A DNA stretch of 64,000 nt from JBGAJN01 sp044224905 (GTDB taxonomy: Bacteria; Verrucomicrobiota; Verrucomicrobiia; Limisphaerales; JBGAJN01), in NCBI GenBank assembly GCA_044224905.1, contig JBGAJN010000002.1, forward strand, positions 1 to 64,000, in the 5' to 3' direction. The notes beneath the pieces are model-generated. The model saw only the letters and a program-made list of their open reading frames with translations, was not told the origin of the DNA and made no database searches. The position numbers and the translations under genes were made by a program. Of the stretch, positions 1 to 8,121 are shown piece by piece. Numbering within the stretch: the stretch's first letter is position 1; the number at the start of each line of letters is the position of its first letter.

Positions 1-2
1 AC

Positions 3-572
3 AACATCTGGTTCGGCTTCACCGGTGGCGTGAACCCCAACTCGATCACCAACATCAGCATCGACAATGGCGGCGTCTACTTCACCGATGCCAGCCGCAA
101 TAACACGATCGTCGATCCCCAACTCCGCGGCATCAGCCGCGACTTCGGCAACGTGCTCGATCCGCGTCCGCAGGTTGGCAGTCCGGCGCTCGCTGGCACG
201 CGCCTTCCGCCGACCGATGGATTCTACACCCCGGTCAGCTACGTCGGCGCATTCGGTGCGAACAACTGGGCGGCGGATTGGACCGCGCTGTCGGAATACG
301 GCATCCTCAGTGGCGCGGGTGCGCGCGTGCCGTTCGAGACCTTGATTGAACCGCAGCTCACCCAAGTCGCGTCCTCCATCGGCACGAACTTGGTCGTCAA
401 CTTCGCGACCTCGTCCGGCTTCAACTATCAGGTGCAGTCCTCCACCAACATGAGCACTTGGGTCAACGTCGGCGATCTCGTCAACGGATCGGGCGCGGTG
501 AAATCTTACACCGACGGCGCCGCTGGCGCTGAGTTGAAGAAGTTCTACCGCGTGCGCGCCTTCAAGCCGTAA
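3..572 (+). CDS. C-terminal part of a secreted hypothetical protein (5' end outside window)
   Basis: The frame is open from base 3 to the TAA stop, so the gene begins left of the window. The visible ~189 residues start with Gly/Asn/Thr-rich sequence of the kind seen in extracellular beta-structured proteins, followed by a segment containing FYTPVSYVGAFG and NWAADWTALSEYG. They end with a beta-sandwich-like module (LVVNFATSSGFNYQVQSS through FYRVRAF). Modules of this type commonly close large secreted proteins of Verrucomicrobia, which is family knowledge recalled rather than searched. The function cannot be named from this fragment. A terminator hairpin lies about 230 bp downstream. Confidence 0.75.
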   Translation, partial: NIWFGFTGGVNPNSITNISIDNGGVYFTDASRNNTIVDPQLRGISRDFGNVLDPRPQVGSPALAGTRLPPTDGFYTPVSYVGAFGANNWAADWTALSEYGILSGAGARVPFETLIEPQLTQVASSIGTNLVVNFATSSGFNYQVQSSTNMSTWVNVGDLVNGSGAVKSYTDGAAGAELKKFYRVRAFKP

Positions 573-1155
573 TTCAAGCACGAGATCGAAAGCCTCATGA
601 AGTTTTCAGTCACAGCAGGAAACGTCGAAGGTCGGTCCCCTGGCCGGATGGCCAACGGAACCTCCCATTTAATCATGGGTCATTTGTTACCCTTCGACTG
701 CTCAAGCTGTGGCTGTTCTTTTCGCTGAACCAGCGAATGCCAACCCTGTCCTGAACGCGACTCAGACGCGAATCCGGCAGTAACGAAAGAGAAACCACGG
801 CGGCGATCTTCGGATCGCCGCCTTTTCCTTTTCCAAGACCTGGTTGTGTAGTTCCGAACAGGGCAGCGGTGCTCCGACGATCGGAAAACCTTTGGCAAGC
901 CAATGTCGTGGCGGGTGAGTAGAAAATATGAATCCTCCACTGTCCCTAGAGCGGAGGAGAAGACTGTCGAAGAGCGGAGGGAATCAGGGTTTCCGTGGAA
1001 TTTCAATTTTTACGAGCGAACATTTCCTTGCGCTCCTCGCGATTGAGTTGATCACCGCCTCAATGAAAACAAATGACGATGGGGTCAACGTCTTGTGAAT
1101 AACATTTAACATTCCGCCACTTGCTCGGCCGCGGTTCGCCGCCAATGATTCTCTC
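573..1155. other. 583-bp gap; only a terminator recognised
   Basis: Apart from the strong hairpin terminator at 799-830 I see no supported gene. A 43-codon frame at 597-728 starts with ATG but has no recognisable product. The 226 bp between the first gene's stop and the terminator could be a long 3' UTR or a small RNA. Confidence 0.5.
799..830 (+). terminator. Intrinsic terminator with UUCG tetraloop
   Basis: A perfect 10-bp stem (799-808 pairs with 813-822) closes a TTCG loop and is followed by TTTTCCTTTT. This is the classic stable rho-independent layout on the plus strand. It would stop transcription from the gene ending at 572 or from an unrecognised short transcript in 573-798. Confidence 0.85.
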
Positions 1156-1500
1156 GTGATTGCCGCATCGCTGGCTGGCCATCTTGAAGTGGATCTGACG
1201 TTGTTGCCGACCGAGCGCAGTGGTCGCCGTGCACCATTGGTCACGGGATTGCGCACTACGTTTGAATCGGTGAACGGAGAGTGGGATGCCTTCGTGGTGC
1301 TCGAGCAGTTGGAGTTTCTTTTTCCGGCAGAGCAGTGCCGCGCCTATCTGCAGTTCCGTACCCCGCAAGCCTCGGTGCGCGGGCTGGCACGAGGGCAAGT
1401 TTTCCGCCTACGCGACGGCGCGTGCGTCATTGCAACGGGAACGGTGAGAAATGTTGTAGACGCCAACTTTTCTGAACCGCAGGCCGGCTTCAACGCGTAG
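1156..1500 (+). CDS. Small EF-Tu beta-barrel-like protein
   Basis: The frame encodes 114 residues from a GTG start. The sequence follows the pattern of the C-terminal beta-barrel of translation factor Tu: LTLLPTERSGRRAPLVTG near the N-terminus (EF-Tu has the equivalent TEEGGRHTPF region), then RAYLQFRTP, then VFRLRDGACVIATGTV (EF-Tu: FAIREGGRTVGAGVV). There is no GTPase domain, so this is a free-standing barrel. Small proteins of this kind are known in several phyla without an assigned role. The GTG start is the only one that keeps the first strand intact, but no clear ribosome binding site is visible. It stands alone, with a minus-strand gene to its right. Confidence 0.6.
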   Translation: MIAASLAGHLEVDLTLLPTERSGRRAPLVTGLRTTFESVNGEWDAFVVLEQLEFLFPAEQCRAYLQFRTPQASVRGLARGQVFRLRDGACVIATGTVRNVVDANFSEPQAGFNA

Positions 1501-1646
1501 GGTTGGTCGAGTTCTTCTGTGGTTGGGTGGTTGGAGATTTCGCATTTGCTCCCAATGCTTAATTGGTTTGCAACGTTCACTGGGGGCGCCTCCGCCTCAC
1601 GAGCGATGCGAGAGCGTTATCTGTGCAATCCTTAGCGTGCAAGCCT

Positions 1647-2228
1647 TCAGGGTGGACCCAACGGAGTTGGGAAGGCAGCTGCGATACGGTCCGCAAGAAA
1701 CTGCTCGACCGGTATCGCTGTCCATTTCGCATCCGCTTGTCCGTAGACATCCATTGGTCTCCAGTCAAAGGTCATCTTGGAATGCGCCGCGAAGCGCGCG
1801 AGATCATTCACCAGCAAACTTCGCTCGACGTTGGATTCGTTCTGGATTCCGAGTAACCCCATGACGAGTCCCGGCGAAAGGCGATTCTGCTTCCACGCGG
1901 CGACTTGCCGAAGCCAATCGTCCAATCCGGCCGGCACCTCGTTGACGGACACCGCTGCAATAATCAACACGTCGGCGGCCCCCGCCTCTTGTGCGGTCAT
2001 TTTTTGAAAAGCCCCGGTGCGTGTAACGTGATCAAACTTCCACATTTCAATGGAAGAGTCGCAACGTGACTTGCCATGCAGCGCAATCTCACCGGCCAGC
2101 CATCGTGCGGGAATGCCGGACGCAAAATCCTCATACAAGGCGAAGATGCGGAGCTTTGTGCGTGTGGGCGAATCTGCTGTCGAGCCCGGAGCATTACCGT
2201 TCCGGGGCCAAGTTGTTTCTCCATTCAT
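1647..2228 (-). CDS. Hypothetical cytoplasmic protein
   Basis: 193 residues from an ATG start, no signal peptide or membrane segment. The middle contains LRIFALYEDFASGIPARWLA, a WKFDHV strand and ADVLIIAAVSVNEVPAGLDDWL, giving an alternating beta/alpha pattern. The C-terminal part carries FDWRPMDVYGQ. I do not recognise a named family, and no catalytic motif is evident. It is divergent from the plus-strand segment that precedes the response regulator at 2402, and nothing in the context points to a role. Confidence 0.55.
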   Translation of the reverse strand: MNGETTWPRNGNAPGSTADSPTRTKLRIFALYEDFASGIPARWLAGEIALHGKSRCDSSIEMWKFDHVTRTGAFQKMTAQEAGAADVLIIAAVSVNEVPAGLDDWLRQVAAWKQNRLSPGLVMGLLGIQNESNVERSLLVNDLARFAAHSKMTFDWRPMDVYGQADAKWTAIPVEQFLADRIAAAFPTPLGPP

Positions 2229-2253
2229 AGTGCCTGGAGCCTATCTGTAGAGT

Positions 2254-2376
2254 GTGTCGCCTCAATGGCGTGGCAGTGTCGATGAGGTGAATGTTTTGGA
2301 AACGGTTGCGCCGGCGTTTTACAAACGGCGCGGCTTCCGTCGTTTCGCTAAAGTAACTCTCCCGCCGTACGTTTGA
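2254..2376 (+). pseudogene. Possible GNAT acetyltransferase remnant (C-terminus only)
   Basis: A 40-codon frame bounded by TAG at 2248 and TGA at 2374 encodes LETVAPAFYKRRGFRRFAKV near its end. The FYxxxGF pattern is typical of the last helix and strand of GNAT N-acetyltransferases. There is no acetyl-CoA binding loop and no room for one before the upstream stop, so only a remnant is present. Because the fragment is short the family call is tentative. It sits just upstream of the response regulator gene. Confidence 0.35.
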
Positions 2377-2401
2377 TTCTCGAGTGTGGGAACGTTGTCG
2401 C

Positions 2402-2833
2402 ATGGCAAAACGCATACTCGTGGTTGATGACGAAGAGGATGTTACGCAGTTGCTCAGCTTCAACTTGCGGCGAGCGGGCTTCGAAGTGACGGTCGCCAAC
2501 TCGGGAGAAGTGGGGCTCGCATGCGCCTTGGCTCAGGCGCCAGACTTGATCTTGCTCGACGTGATGCTGCCTGAAATCGATGGCTTCGCAATTTGCGAAA
2601 TGCTCCGGCGGAAATTTGCAATCCGGATCCCGATCATCCTGCTCACCGCTTGTGCGTCCGAAGACGCCCGCGTGATCGGTTTGCAACTTGGGGGTGACGA
2701 CTACGTCACCAAACCGTTCAGTCCACGGGAGCTGTTGCTTCGGGTGAAAAGGATGTTGGAGCTTGGGGCGCGTGAGTCTTTTAAATTGCCAGCGGGATCA
2801 AAGTCGCCGGTGATCGATGGGCGGAACGAATGA
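2402..2833 (+). CDS. Stand-alone response regulator receiver protein
   Basis: 143 residues forming one CheY-like receiver domain: acidic pair D9/D10 (VVDDEED), phospho-acceptor D53 in LILLDVMLPE, Thr in the LLTACAS strand and Lys in the DDYVTKPFSP loop. A ~20-residue tail follows, without a DNA-binding or output domain. The ATG at 2402 is preferred to an upstream in-frame GTG at 2384 because MAKRILVVDD is the normal receiver start. A single-domain regulator acts by protein contact or phosphorelay. No partner kinase is adjacent; the nearest kinase is at 24.5-26.6 kb and has its own regulator. Confidence 0.9.
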   Translation: MAKRILVVDDEEDVTQLLSFNLRRAGFEVTVANSGEVGLACALAQAPDLILLDVMLPEIDGFAICEMLRRKFAIRIPIILLTACASEDARVIGLQLGGDDYVTKPFSPRELLLRVKRMLELGARESFKLPAGSKSPVIDGRNE

Positions 2834-2856
2834 ATTTAGGACCCCAGACTCGACGA

Positions 2857-3172
2857 TTAACTCCACAGCTGTCGATCGAGTGAGCGGAGTTGGATGGCTT
2901 CGCTGATGGATTCGGCGGTGATGGATTCTGAATTAGCGAGATCAGCGATGGTGCGAGCGACTTTTAAGATGCGGTCGTAGGCGCGGGCGCTCAAGTTGAG
3001 TTGGGTCATCGCGGTCTTGAGCAACTCCAGCGTGGACTCGTCGAGGGCGCAGAATTGTTTCAATTCTTTTGGCCCCATGCGCGCGTTGCGGGTGATCTTC
3101 TTTCCGGTGAAGCGCGTGGTTTGAAGTTGGCGTGGTGCGACGACGCGCTTACAAATGATTGCGGAAGACTCC
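2857..3172 (-). pseudogene. Truncated 3' fragment of comM/yifB (duplicate of the gene at 27430)
   Basis: This block reads as the last ~105 codons of the YifB/ComM ATPase: GKKIT, MGPKELKQFCALDES and a final RSLDRQLWS can be read in one frame up to a stop near 3193. It aligns with the end of the intact gene at 27430-27749. The distal ~250 bp differ at about seven positions by hand count, and the proximal ~95 bp are more diverged. The ATPase core is absent, so it cannot be a working copy. It lies in the same orientation as the intact gene, and together the two copies bracket the 3.2-27.4 kb cluster. Whether the internal ATG at 3078 is ever used is unknown. Confidence 0.88.
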
Positions 3173-3241
3173 TGACTCCACTTTGAAACTCAATGCGCGC
3201 CAGAGGCATGTCCCCCTCCCAAGGGGGGGCAGCTAAATAGT

Positions 3242-6139
3242 CTACTCTCCTGCGCGCGTGTTTCTGACTCGAAGAAACGCGTATGATTTTACAATTTCAA
3301 CAATTACGCGGCCAATTCTGTTCCCATCTTGCGCCGCCAAAGACTGGATTTCGGCAACCGCAGGCTGGTCGAAGATTTCCAGTTTTCTCTCGAGGGCGTA
3401 GCTCAACAGGTGCTCGATGAAACCGCGCGTGAACTCGTTGGGGTTCTTCAGCAGCGCGGCCTTGTAGCCGGCGGGACCGTCGAAGGACGCGCCGTTCCAC
3501 TCGCCCCGGGCGTCCACGGGCTGGCCGCCGTCGGTCTCGCGCCAGCGCCCGATGGCGTCGAAGCGTTCCAGTGCGAAGCCCGGCGGATCGAGGCGCACGT
3601 GGCAGGTGTAGCACGCAGCCTTGTTGCGATGCGCTTCGAAGCGCTGACGGATGCTCGTGCTTTGCGCGGCTTCTTTCGTGTCGTTTTCGACGGCGAAGGC
3701 GACCTTGGGCTCCTGTGGCGGGCGATTGAACACCGTCTCCAGGAGCCACGCGCCGCGCTTTACCGGACTGGTGCGGAATGGCAGCGAGGTGAGCGTGAGC
3801 GGCGCGCCCATCGTGAGGAAGCCCCCACGCGCGGCATCGGTGAGCGGCACGCGTTGCCAGAAGTTGTTCGCGTTCTTGTCGTCCTTCTTCAATTCGCGAT
3901 TCGGCTGGTTCGTGGCCGTTGCGGCGAGGGTCTGAACTTCGCGCTGGCCGGCGTCGTTGATGCGGCGACTGTGTTCCGGCTCCAGTCCGTAAAATTTCGC
4001 GAGGCGAGGATTGAGCCAGGTGTATTTCGCCGCGATGAAATCGAGAATGCTCCGGTTCTCGACCTGCACCGTTTCGAACAGCAGCAAGGCCTCGATGAGT
4101 TGCGCCGCGTGCAACGTATCCTTCCCCTGCGGTCCGGAGTAAAACGCCTTGAACAACTCGCGGTCCGGCTTCGACGTGTAAAGTTGGTCGAGCCGGAGCC
4201 ATTGCACGGCGAAACTTTCCGACAATTCGCGCGCCTTCGGACTCTTGAGCATCCGGCGCGTCTGCGCTTCGAGCGCGACGGAACCGTGCAGCTTGCCGGC
4301 GCGCGCCAACGCCAGTAGTTCATCGTCGGGCGTGGAGGCCCAGAGGAAATAACTCAGTCGTGACGCGAGTTCGAAATCGTCGAGAGAGCGCACCTTCCCC
4401 TGGTCTGGCCGCACGGGCTCCGCGAGGTAGAGGAAACTCGGCGAGGACAACACGGCCCGCAGCGCCGCCTTCATTCCCGACTCAAACGATTGCCCGGACT
4501 TCACGGCGTCATCGAACAATTTCAAGTAACGCTCCACGTCCACCGCGCCGACCGGACGTCGGAACGCGCGCGGAAGGAATTCCGCGAGGCGCTCGCTTGC
4601 GACGACACGCGGTTCGCGCGGAGGTTTCGGCGATATCTTAACGGGGCGACTCTTCTCCAACTCGGGTGCGGTGGCGGGTGATTCCGGTTTGGCGACCGGC
4701 GCGCCCCCCGCCACCGATGACACATTTTCGCGCGCGGTCACAAAGCCCAGATCATCGAGCAACACGTAATCGCCGCTGAACTGCGAACCATCCACCCGAA
4801 GCGACGCGATCGCTTTCCCGGCCGGAGCGTGGAAGGCGAAGAACGTATTGCCCGCGCCCGCGCCTTCGGGCAGTGGATGCGTGAGCGATTGCTCATGGCC
4901 ATCGCTGAAGGCTGCCGTGAGTGTCACCGAGCCGCTCTGACCTCGGCGGCTGAGAACGACCACGCCGAGTTCCACGATGCCTTCGCCAGCCGTCCCGCCG
5001 CTCACCGTGAAGTTCAACGTGAACGTCTTGGCGCCTTTGCGCTGGTTCGTGAACAGCAATCTTCCGGATGTCGCATTCGCCGTGGCAAAGCCAGCCAGCC
5101 ACAAATCCGCATCCGATTTGAGGGTGAGAACTTTTCTGCGCGTCGAGCCGAATGCGACTTCAAGTCCGCGGCCGGCCGCGACGGTGGTGGACTTGCCTTC
5201 CGCATCGAACACGCCCGCGCTACCCTCCTCGAAACTCTCACTTAGTCCGCGCGTGAACTGATACACCAGCGTCGAGGAGCCTTCGGCCACGGTACCGGGA
5301 GGTTTGTTGGGCGCAAACTCCTTCGCCGCGGTGAACGTCGTTCCGCCGGCGGCTGGCTTCGCCCGCGCGACCGGTTTGGAAGTCTTTTCCGGAGTCGACG
5401 GATCGGCGATGAACTTCGCGTAGAACTCCGTCTCGGCGAGCTTCGGACTCTCCGCGATCTCATCTGCGACGGCCACGTATTTCTCCAAGGTGAGCGCGTC
5501 GAAATTGCCGGCGTCGCCGCGATTGCGATAGCCGTGCTCGGCGCGGTTGTCGCCGGGCAGTCCGGAGTTGGGCAGCAGCACCGGATACTTCGCGCCGTAT
5601 TCGCGAACCTTGACCTCGACGCGTTCGCCGAGCTTGCCGCTCGCAGGTTGGAAGTAGTCCTTGCCGTTGAGCGGCAGCCGCTCGGGGAACATGAACACGT
5701 CCGTGCTTAGGCCGAGCAAATCGCGCACGGTGTTGTTGTATTCCAGTCGCGTGAGACGTCGGAGCACGGGCTTGCCGGGATCGCGTGCGCCAAGCACCGG
5801 GTCAGGTCGCGCGGCAATGTCTGCGATCCACACGAGCACCTTCGCACGATCGGCCTCTGTCGGCTGCGCTTTCTGCTTGGGCGGCGGCATCTGGTGTGAC
5901 TCCATTTTTTCTAACACACCGCCCCACACGCTGCGGTCACGCATCACGTCGTCCTCGGATTTGAAACGCTCCAGATTCACTCCGCCTTTCGGCTTCTCCT
6001 CGTTGCCGTGGCAGTCGAAGCAATGCACCTCCAGCAACGGACGGATGTCCCTGGCAAAGTCAGCGGTGTGCGCCTGACAGAAGCCGCAGATGATTGCCGC
6101 GATTCCGATCACGAACGCTCTCATGTTCGCCTTTTTCAT
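3242..6139 (-). CDS. PSCyt1-DUF1587/DUF1592/DUF1588/DUF1585 multi-domain cytochrome-type protein (copy C)
   Basis: 965 residues with an N-terminal hydrophobic signal segment (residues 6-25). C40-F-D-C43-H44 is the CxxCH heme-attachment motif of the planctomycete cytochrome c domain, followed by MPPPKQK. RRLTRLEYNNTVRDLLGL marks DUF1587. A Gly/Ser-rich beta insert lies in the middle, then ASRLSYFLWAST (DUF1592). A second CxxCH (CYTCH) within HRNKAACYTCHVRLDPPGFA marks DUF1588, and DUF1585 ends the chain. The family is abundant in Planctomycetes and Verrucomicrobia, and its reaction is not established. It is the last gene of the minus-strand cluster and overlaps the SGNH gene by 4 bases. Unlike the other two copies it has no adjacent DUF1552 partner. 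Confidence 0.9.
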   Translation of the reverse strand: MKKANMRAFVIGIAAIICGFCQAHTADFARDIRPLLEVHCFDCHGNEEKPKGGVNLERFKSEDDVMRDRSVWGGVLEKMESHQMPPPKQKAQPTEADRAKVLVWIADIAARPDPVLGARDPGKPVLRRLTRLEYNNTVRDLLGLSTDVFMFPERLPLNGKDYFQPASGKLGERVEVKVREYGAKYPVLLPNSGLPGDNRAEHGYRNRGDAGNFDALTLEKYVAVADEIAESPKLAETEFYAKFIADPSTPEKTSKPVARAKPAAGGTTFTAAKEFAPNKPPGTVAEGSSTLVYQFTRGLSESFEEGSAGVFDAEGKSTTVAAGRGLEVAFGSTRRKVLTLKSDADLWLAGFATANATSGRLLFTNQRKGAKTFTLNFTVSGGTAGEGIVELGVVVLSRRGQSGSVTLTAAFSDGHEQSLTHPLPEGAGAGNTFFAFHAPAGKAIASLRVDGSQFSGDYVLLDDLGFVTARENVSSVAGGAPVAKPESPATAPELEKSRPVKISPKPPREPRVVASERLAEFLPRAFRRPVGAVDVERYLKLFDDAVKSGQSFESGMKAALRAVLSSPSFLYLAEPVRPDQGKVRSLDDFELASRLSYFLWASTPDDELLALARAGKLHGSVALEAQTRRMLKSPKARELSESFAVQWLRLDQLYTSKPDRELFKAFYSGPQGKDTLHAAQLIEALLLFETVQVENRSILDFIAAKYTWLNPRLAKFYGLEPEHSRRINDAGQREVQTLAATATNQPNRELKKDDKNANNFWQRVPLTDAARGGFLTMGAPLTLTSLPFRTSPVKRGAWLLETVFNRPPQEPKVAFAVENDTKEAAQSTSIRQRFEAHRNKAACYTCHVRLDPPGFALERFDAIGRWRETDGGQPVDARGEWNGASFDGPAGYKAALLKNPNEFTRGFIEHLLSYALERKLEIFDQPAVAEIQSLAAQDGNRIGRVIVEIVKSYAFLRVRNTRAGE

Positions 6140-7086
6140 TGGCGTGACGCGTCGAGTTTACCCGTCACTTCCTTCGTCATCTCCCACGCCACACCTTCGA
6201 GATATTTTGCTGTCGCGTCGTCGAGCGTAGCGGTGAGGTTCATGGACATGTTCTTGAACATCCATTTCGCCATCTTCGCCTGATACGCGTCGGGCTTGAA
6301 CGCGGCGATGCGCGTGGCCTCCTCGGCCTTCTCCACGTCGTTCGCCGCCCTCGGCAAACCGTGCGGCCACACAGGATACGTGCGCGGAAGTTTGCTGACG
6401 GGCGACTCTCTGGTCAGCGCGGCGTAGAAGCACGCGAGGTTCAGGAAATGCCCCGTGTCGCCGGGATGCGCGCCGTCCTTCGGGTGTTGCAGCGCGAGGT
6501 CGGGGCGCTCGCGCATCACGCACTCCCACGCCGACGAGCACGGCGCGTAGAGGCGGATTTTGTTTTTCACCGCGAGTTGGAAAATGCGCGCACGTCCTTC
6601 GGCTTCACGCTCGGATTTACCCCAGCCCATCTCGTAGAAAATGGGTTCGCCGCCGGCAGCACGGATAGCCTCGCAATACTTCGTGATAGCCTCGGCGTGC
6701 GCGTTGCCCGTGCCAGTCGGATCATCATCGCCCATGATGAAACGGCAGACCGTTTGCAGCACGACGAACTGAGGCTTCTCCTCGCGAATCTTGTCCAGGA
6801 ACGACTGCCCGGGCTTCACGCCGTATTCGTATTTGCTGAAGCCCGCTTCGAGATACACGCGGATGTCGCTCCCGCTGCGTCCGACAATTTCCGGCACGAC
6901 CTTCGCCCCGACGTGCCCCACGAACTTCCTGTCCACGACCTTCGCCACCTCGCGCGGCATTTCATTGAAGTAAGTGCTACTGCTGCCGGCAAAGAGCAGC
7001 TTGATGGGCGCGGGCTCGGCGGCGGACAGCGGACCAATTGCTGCACAAAGCAGCGTCATGAAAACGAGGCGCAGCGAATTAATCAT
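6136..7086 (-). CDS. Secreted SGNH/GDSL-like hydrolase
   Basis: 316 residues with a signal peptide (residues 1-22, ending SAA). Block I reads LLFAGSSST, where the usual GDS is GSS; the likely nucleophile is S36. Block V reads DGAHPGDTGHFL, supplying the Asp and His of the DxxH pair. Family members deacylate sugars, lipids or other esters; the substrate here cannot be told. Translational coupling to the downstream PSCyt1 gene is suggested by the 4-base overlap. Its placement among other exported hydrolases suggests removal of ester decorations from a polymer, which is inference. Confidence 0.78.
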   Translation of the reverse strand: MINSLRLVFMTLLCAAIGPLSAAEPAPIKLLFAGSSSTYFNEMPREVAKVVDRKFVGHVGAKVVPEIVGRSGSDIRVYLEAGFSKYEYGVKPGQSFLDKIREEKPQFVVLQTVCRFIMGDDDPTGTGNAHAEAITKYCEAIRAAGGEPIFYEMGWGKSEREAEGRARIFQLAVKNKIRLYAPCSSAWECVMRERPDLALQHPKDGAHPGDTGHFLNLACFYAALTRESPVSKLPRTYPVWPHGLPRAANDVEKAEEATRIAAFKPDAYQAKMAKWMFKNMSMNLTATLDDATAKYLEGVAWEMTKEVTGKLDASRQ

Positions 7087-7113
7087 ATTAGGAAGCGCTC
7101 TAAAAACTGCCAG

Positions 7114-8085
7114 TTACTGTGCTTTCACCACCTTGTTGATTCCATTCGGCGTGAGCGGCGGCGACTGCTGCCACGTTTTTCCGTCGGGCGAAAAGGCCAT
7201 CTTCCCCGGCCAGCTCGAGGTGATGAAGCGCGTGCCGTCGGTCCAAAGCGGCTTGCCTTGCGGTTTGAGCGGATTGGGCTTCCACGACTTGCCGTCGGCG
7301 GAGGCGAGCGTGATCTTGCCACCGCCGCAAAGGAATTCTTTTCCAGTCCAGTGAACCCAGTCGAGCTTCTCATCCGCGCCACGCCCCTGCTTCACCCACT
7401 CCTTGCCGTCCGCCGAAGTCACGATGACTCCCGCACCGACGGCGACGAACACACCGTTTCCAAACGCTAGCGAGCGCAGCTGCGGCAGGTCCTTGCGGAA
7501 GCTCGCGGTCGAGCCGTCCGGAGACGAGATGCACCAATAGAACTCCTTTTTTGCGCCGCCCTCACCCATGAAGACGAAAGTGCCGTTGCCGAATGCGCCG
7601 TTGCGAAACCACATCGCGTAGCCGGGAAAGCCGTCGGCCTTTACCTGCGCCCCCGGCGTCCATTTTTCGCCATCGGTTGACCAGAGAAGTGTGCGATTGG
7701 GTCCGCCCGCGACGAAGCGTTTGCCGCTGAACACTACGGGATTCACCCGGAACGGCTCACTGTGGACTTCCTTCCACTCGCGCCCGTCCTTCGACACAAG
7801 AATGTGCCCGCCCTGCTTGTCCTTCGCGAAACCGCCGCCGCCGACCGCGACGAATTTGCCAAGACCATACGCGAGGCCCATCAAGTTGTTCGAATCATCG
7901 CCGCCTTTTTCGGCCCACTCCGCGGTGATTTCCCATTTCACGCCGTCGTGCGAAATCATCCGCCGCCCGCCGTAGCCGACCGCAACCCAGGTATCCGCAG
8001 CGCTGCAGAATGAGTTGCCGCCTACAATTTCGAGCAGCGCGAGAAAGAGGCGCGGAGTGATGAAGCGCTGGAGTCGTGATTTCAT
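7114..8085 (-). CDS. Exported BNR/sialidase-type beta-propeller protein
   Basis: 323 residues from ATG 8085. An upstream in-frame TTG at 8121 would add 12 residues ahead of the obvious signal peptide and is not preferred. After the signal sequence the protein is a series of ~45-residue repeats of the type WVAVGYGG...S.DG..W, for example HILVSKDGREW, LLWSTDGEKW, VIVTSADGKEW and MAFSPDGKTW. Such Asp-box-like repeats build beta-propellers found in sialidases and photosystem assembly factors. The catalytic residues of sialidases are not evident, so a binding or scaffold role is as likely as an enzymatic one. It lies between the SGNH and TIM-barrel genes. Confidence 0.75.
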   Translation of the reverse strand: MKSRLQRFITPRLFLALLEIVGGNSFCSAADTWVAVGYGGRRMISHDGVKWEITAEWAEKGGDDSNNLMGLAYGLGKFVAVGGGGFAKDKQGGHILVSKDGREWKEVHSEPFRVNPVVFSGKRFVAGGPNRTLLWSTDGEKWTPGAQVKADGFPGYAMWFRNGAFGNGTFVFMGEGGAKKEFYWCISSPDGSTASFRKDLPQLRSLAFGNGVFVAVGAGVIVTSADGKEWVKQGRGADEKLDWVHWTGKEFLCGGGKITLASADGKSWKPNPLKPQGKPLWTDGTRFITSSWPGKMAFSPDGKTWQQSPPLTPNGINKVVKAQ

Positions 8086-8121
8086 GGTGATGATGATTAG
8101 TGTCGTTGTTAGTCCTCGCAA

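Noticed and set aside
597..728. A 43-codon plus-strand frame with a Cys-rich end
   Set aside because: No ribosome binding site, no recognisable domain, and a length expected by chance; noted only as part of the gap before the terminator.
2384..2401. Upstream GTG start for the receiver protein
   Set aside because: It adds six residues before the standard MAKRILVVDD receiver start and has no supporting ribosome binding site.
3200..3240. C-run/G-run inverted repeat after the last cluster gene as a terminator
   Set aside because: The stem is only 5-6 bp and no T-run follows on the minus strand, so it is not a convincing terminator.
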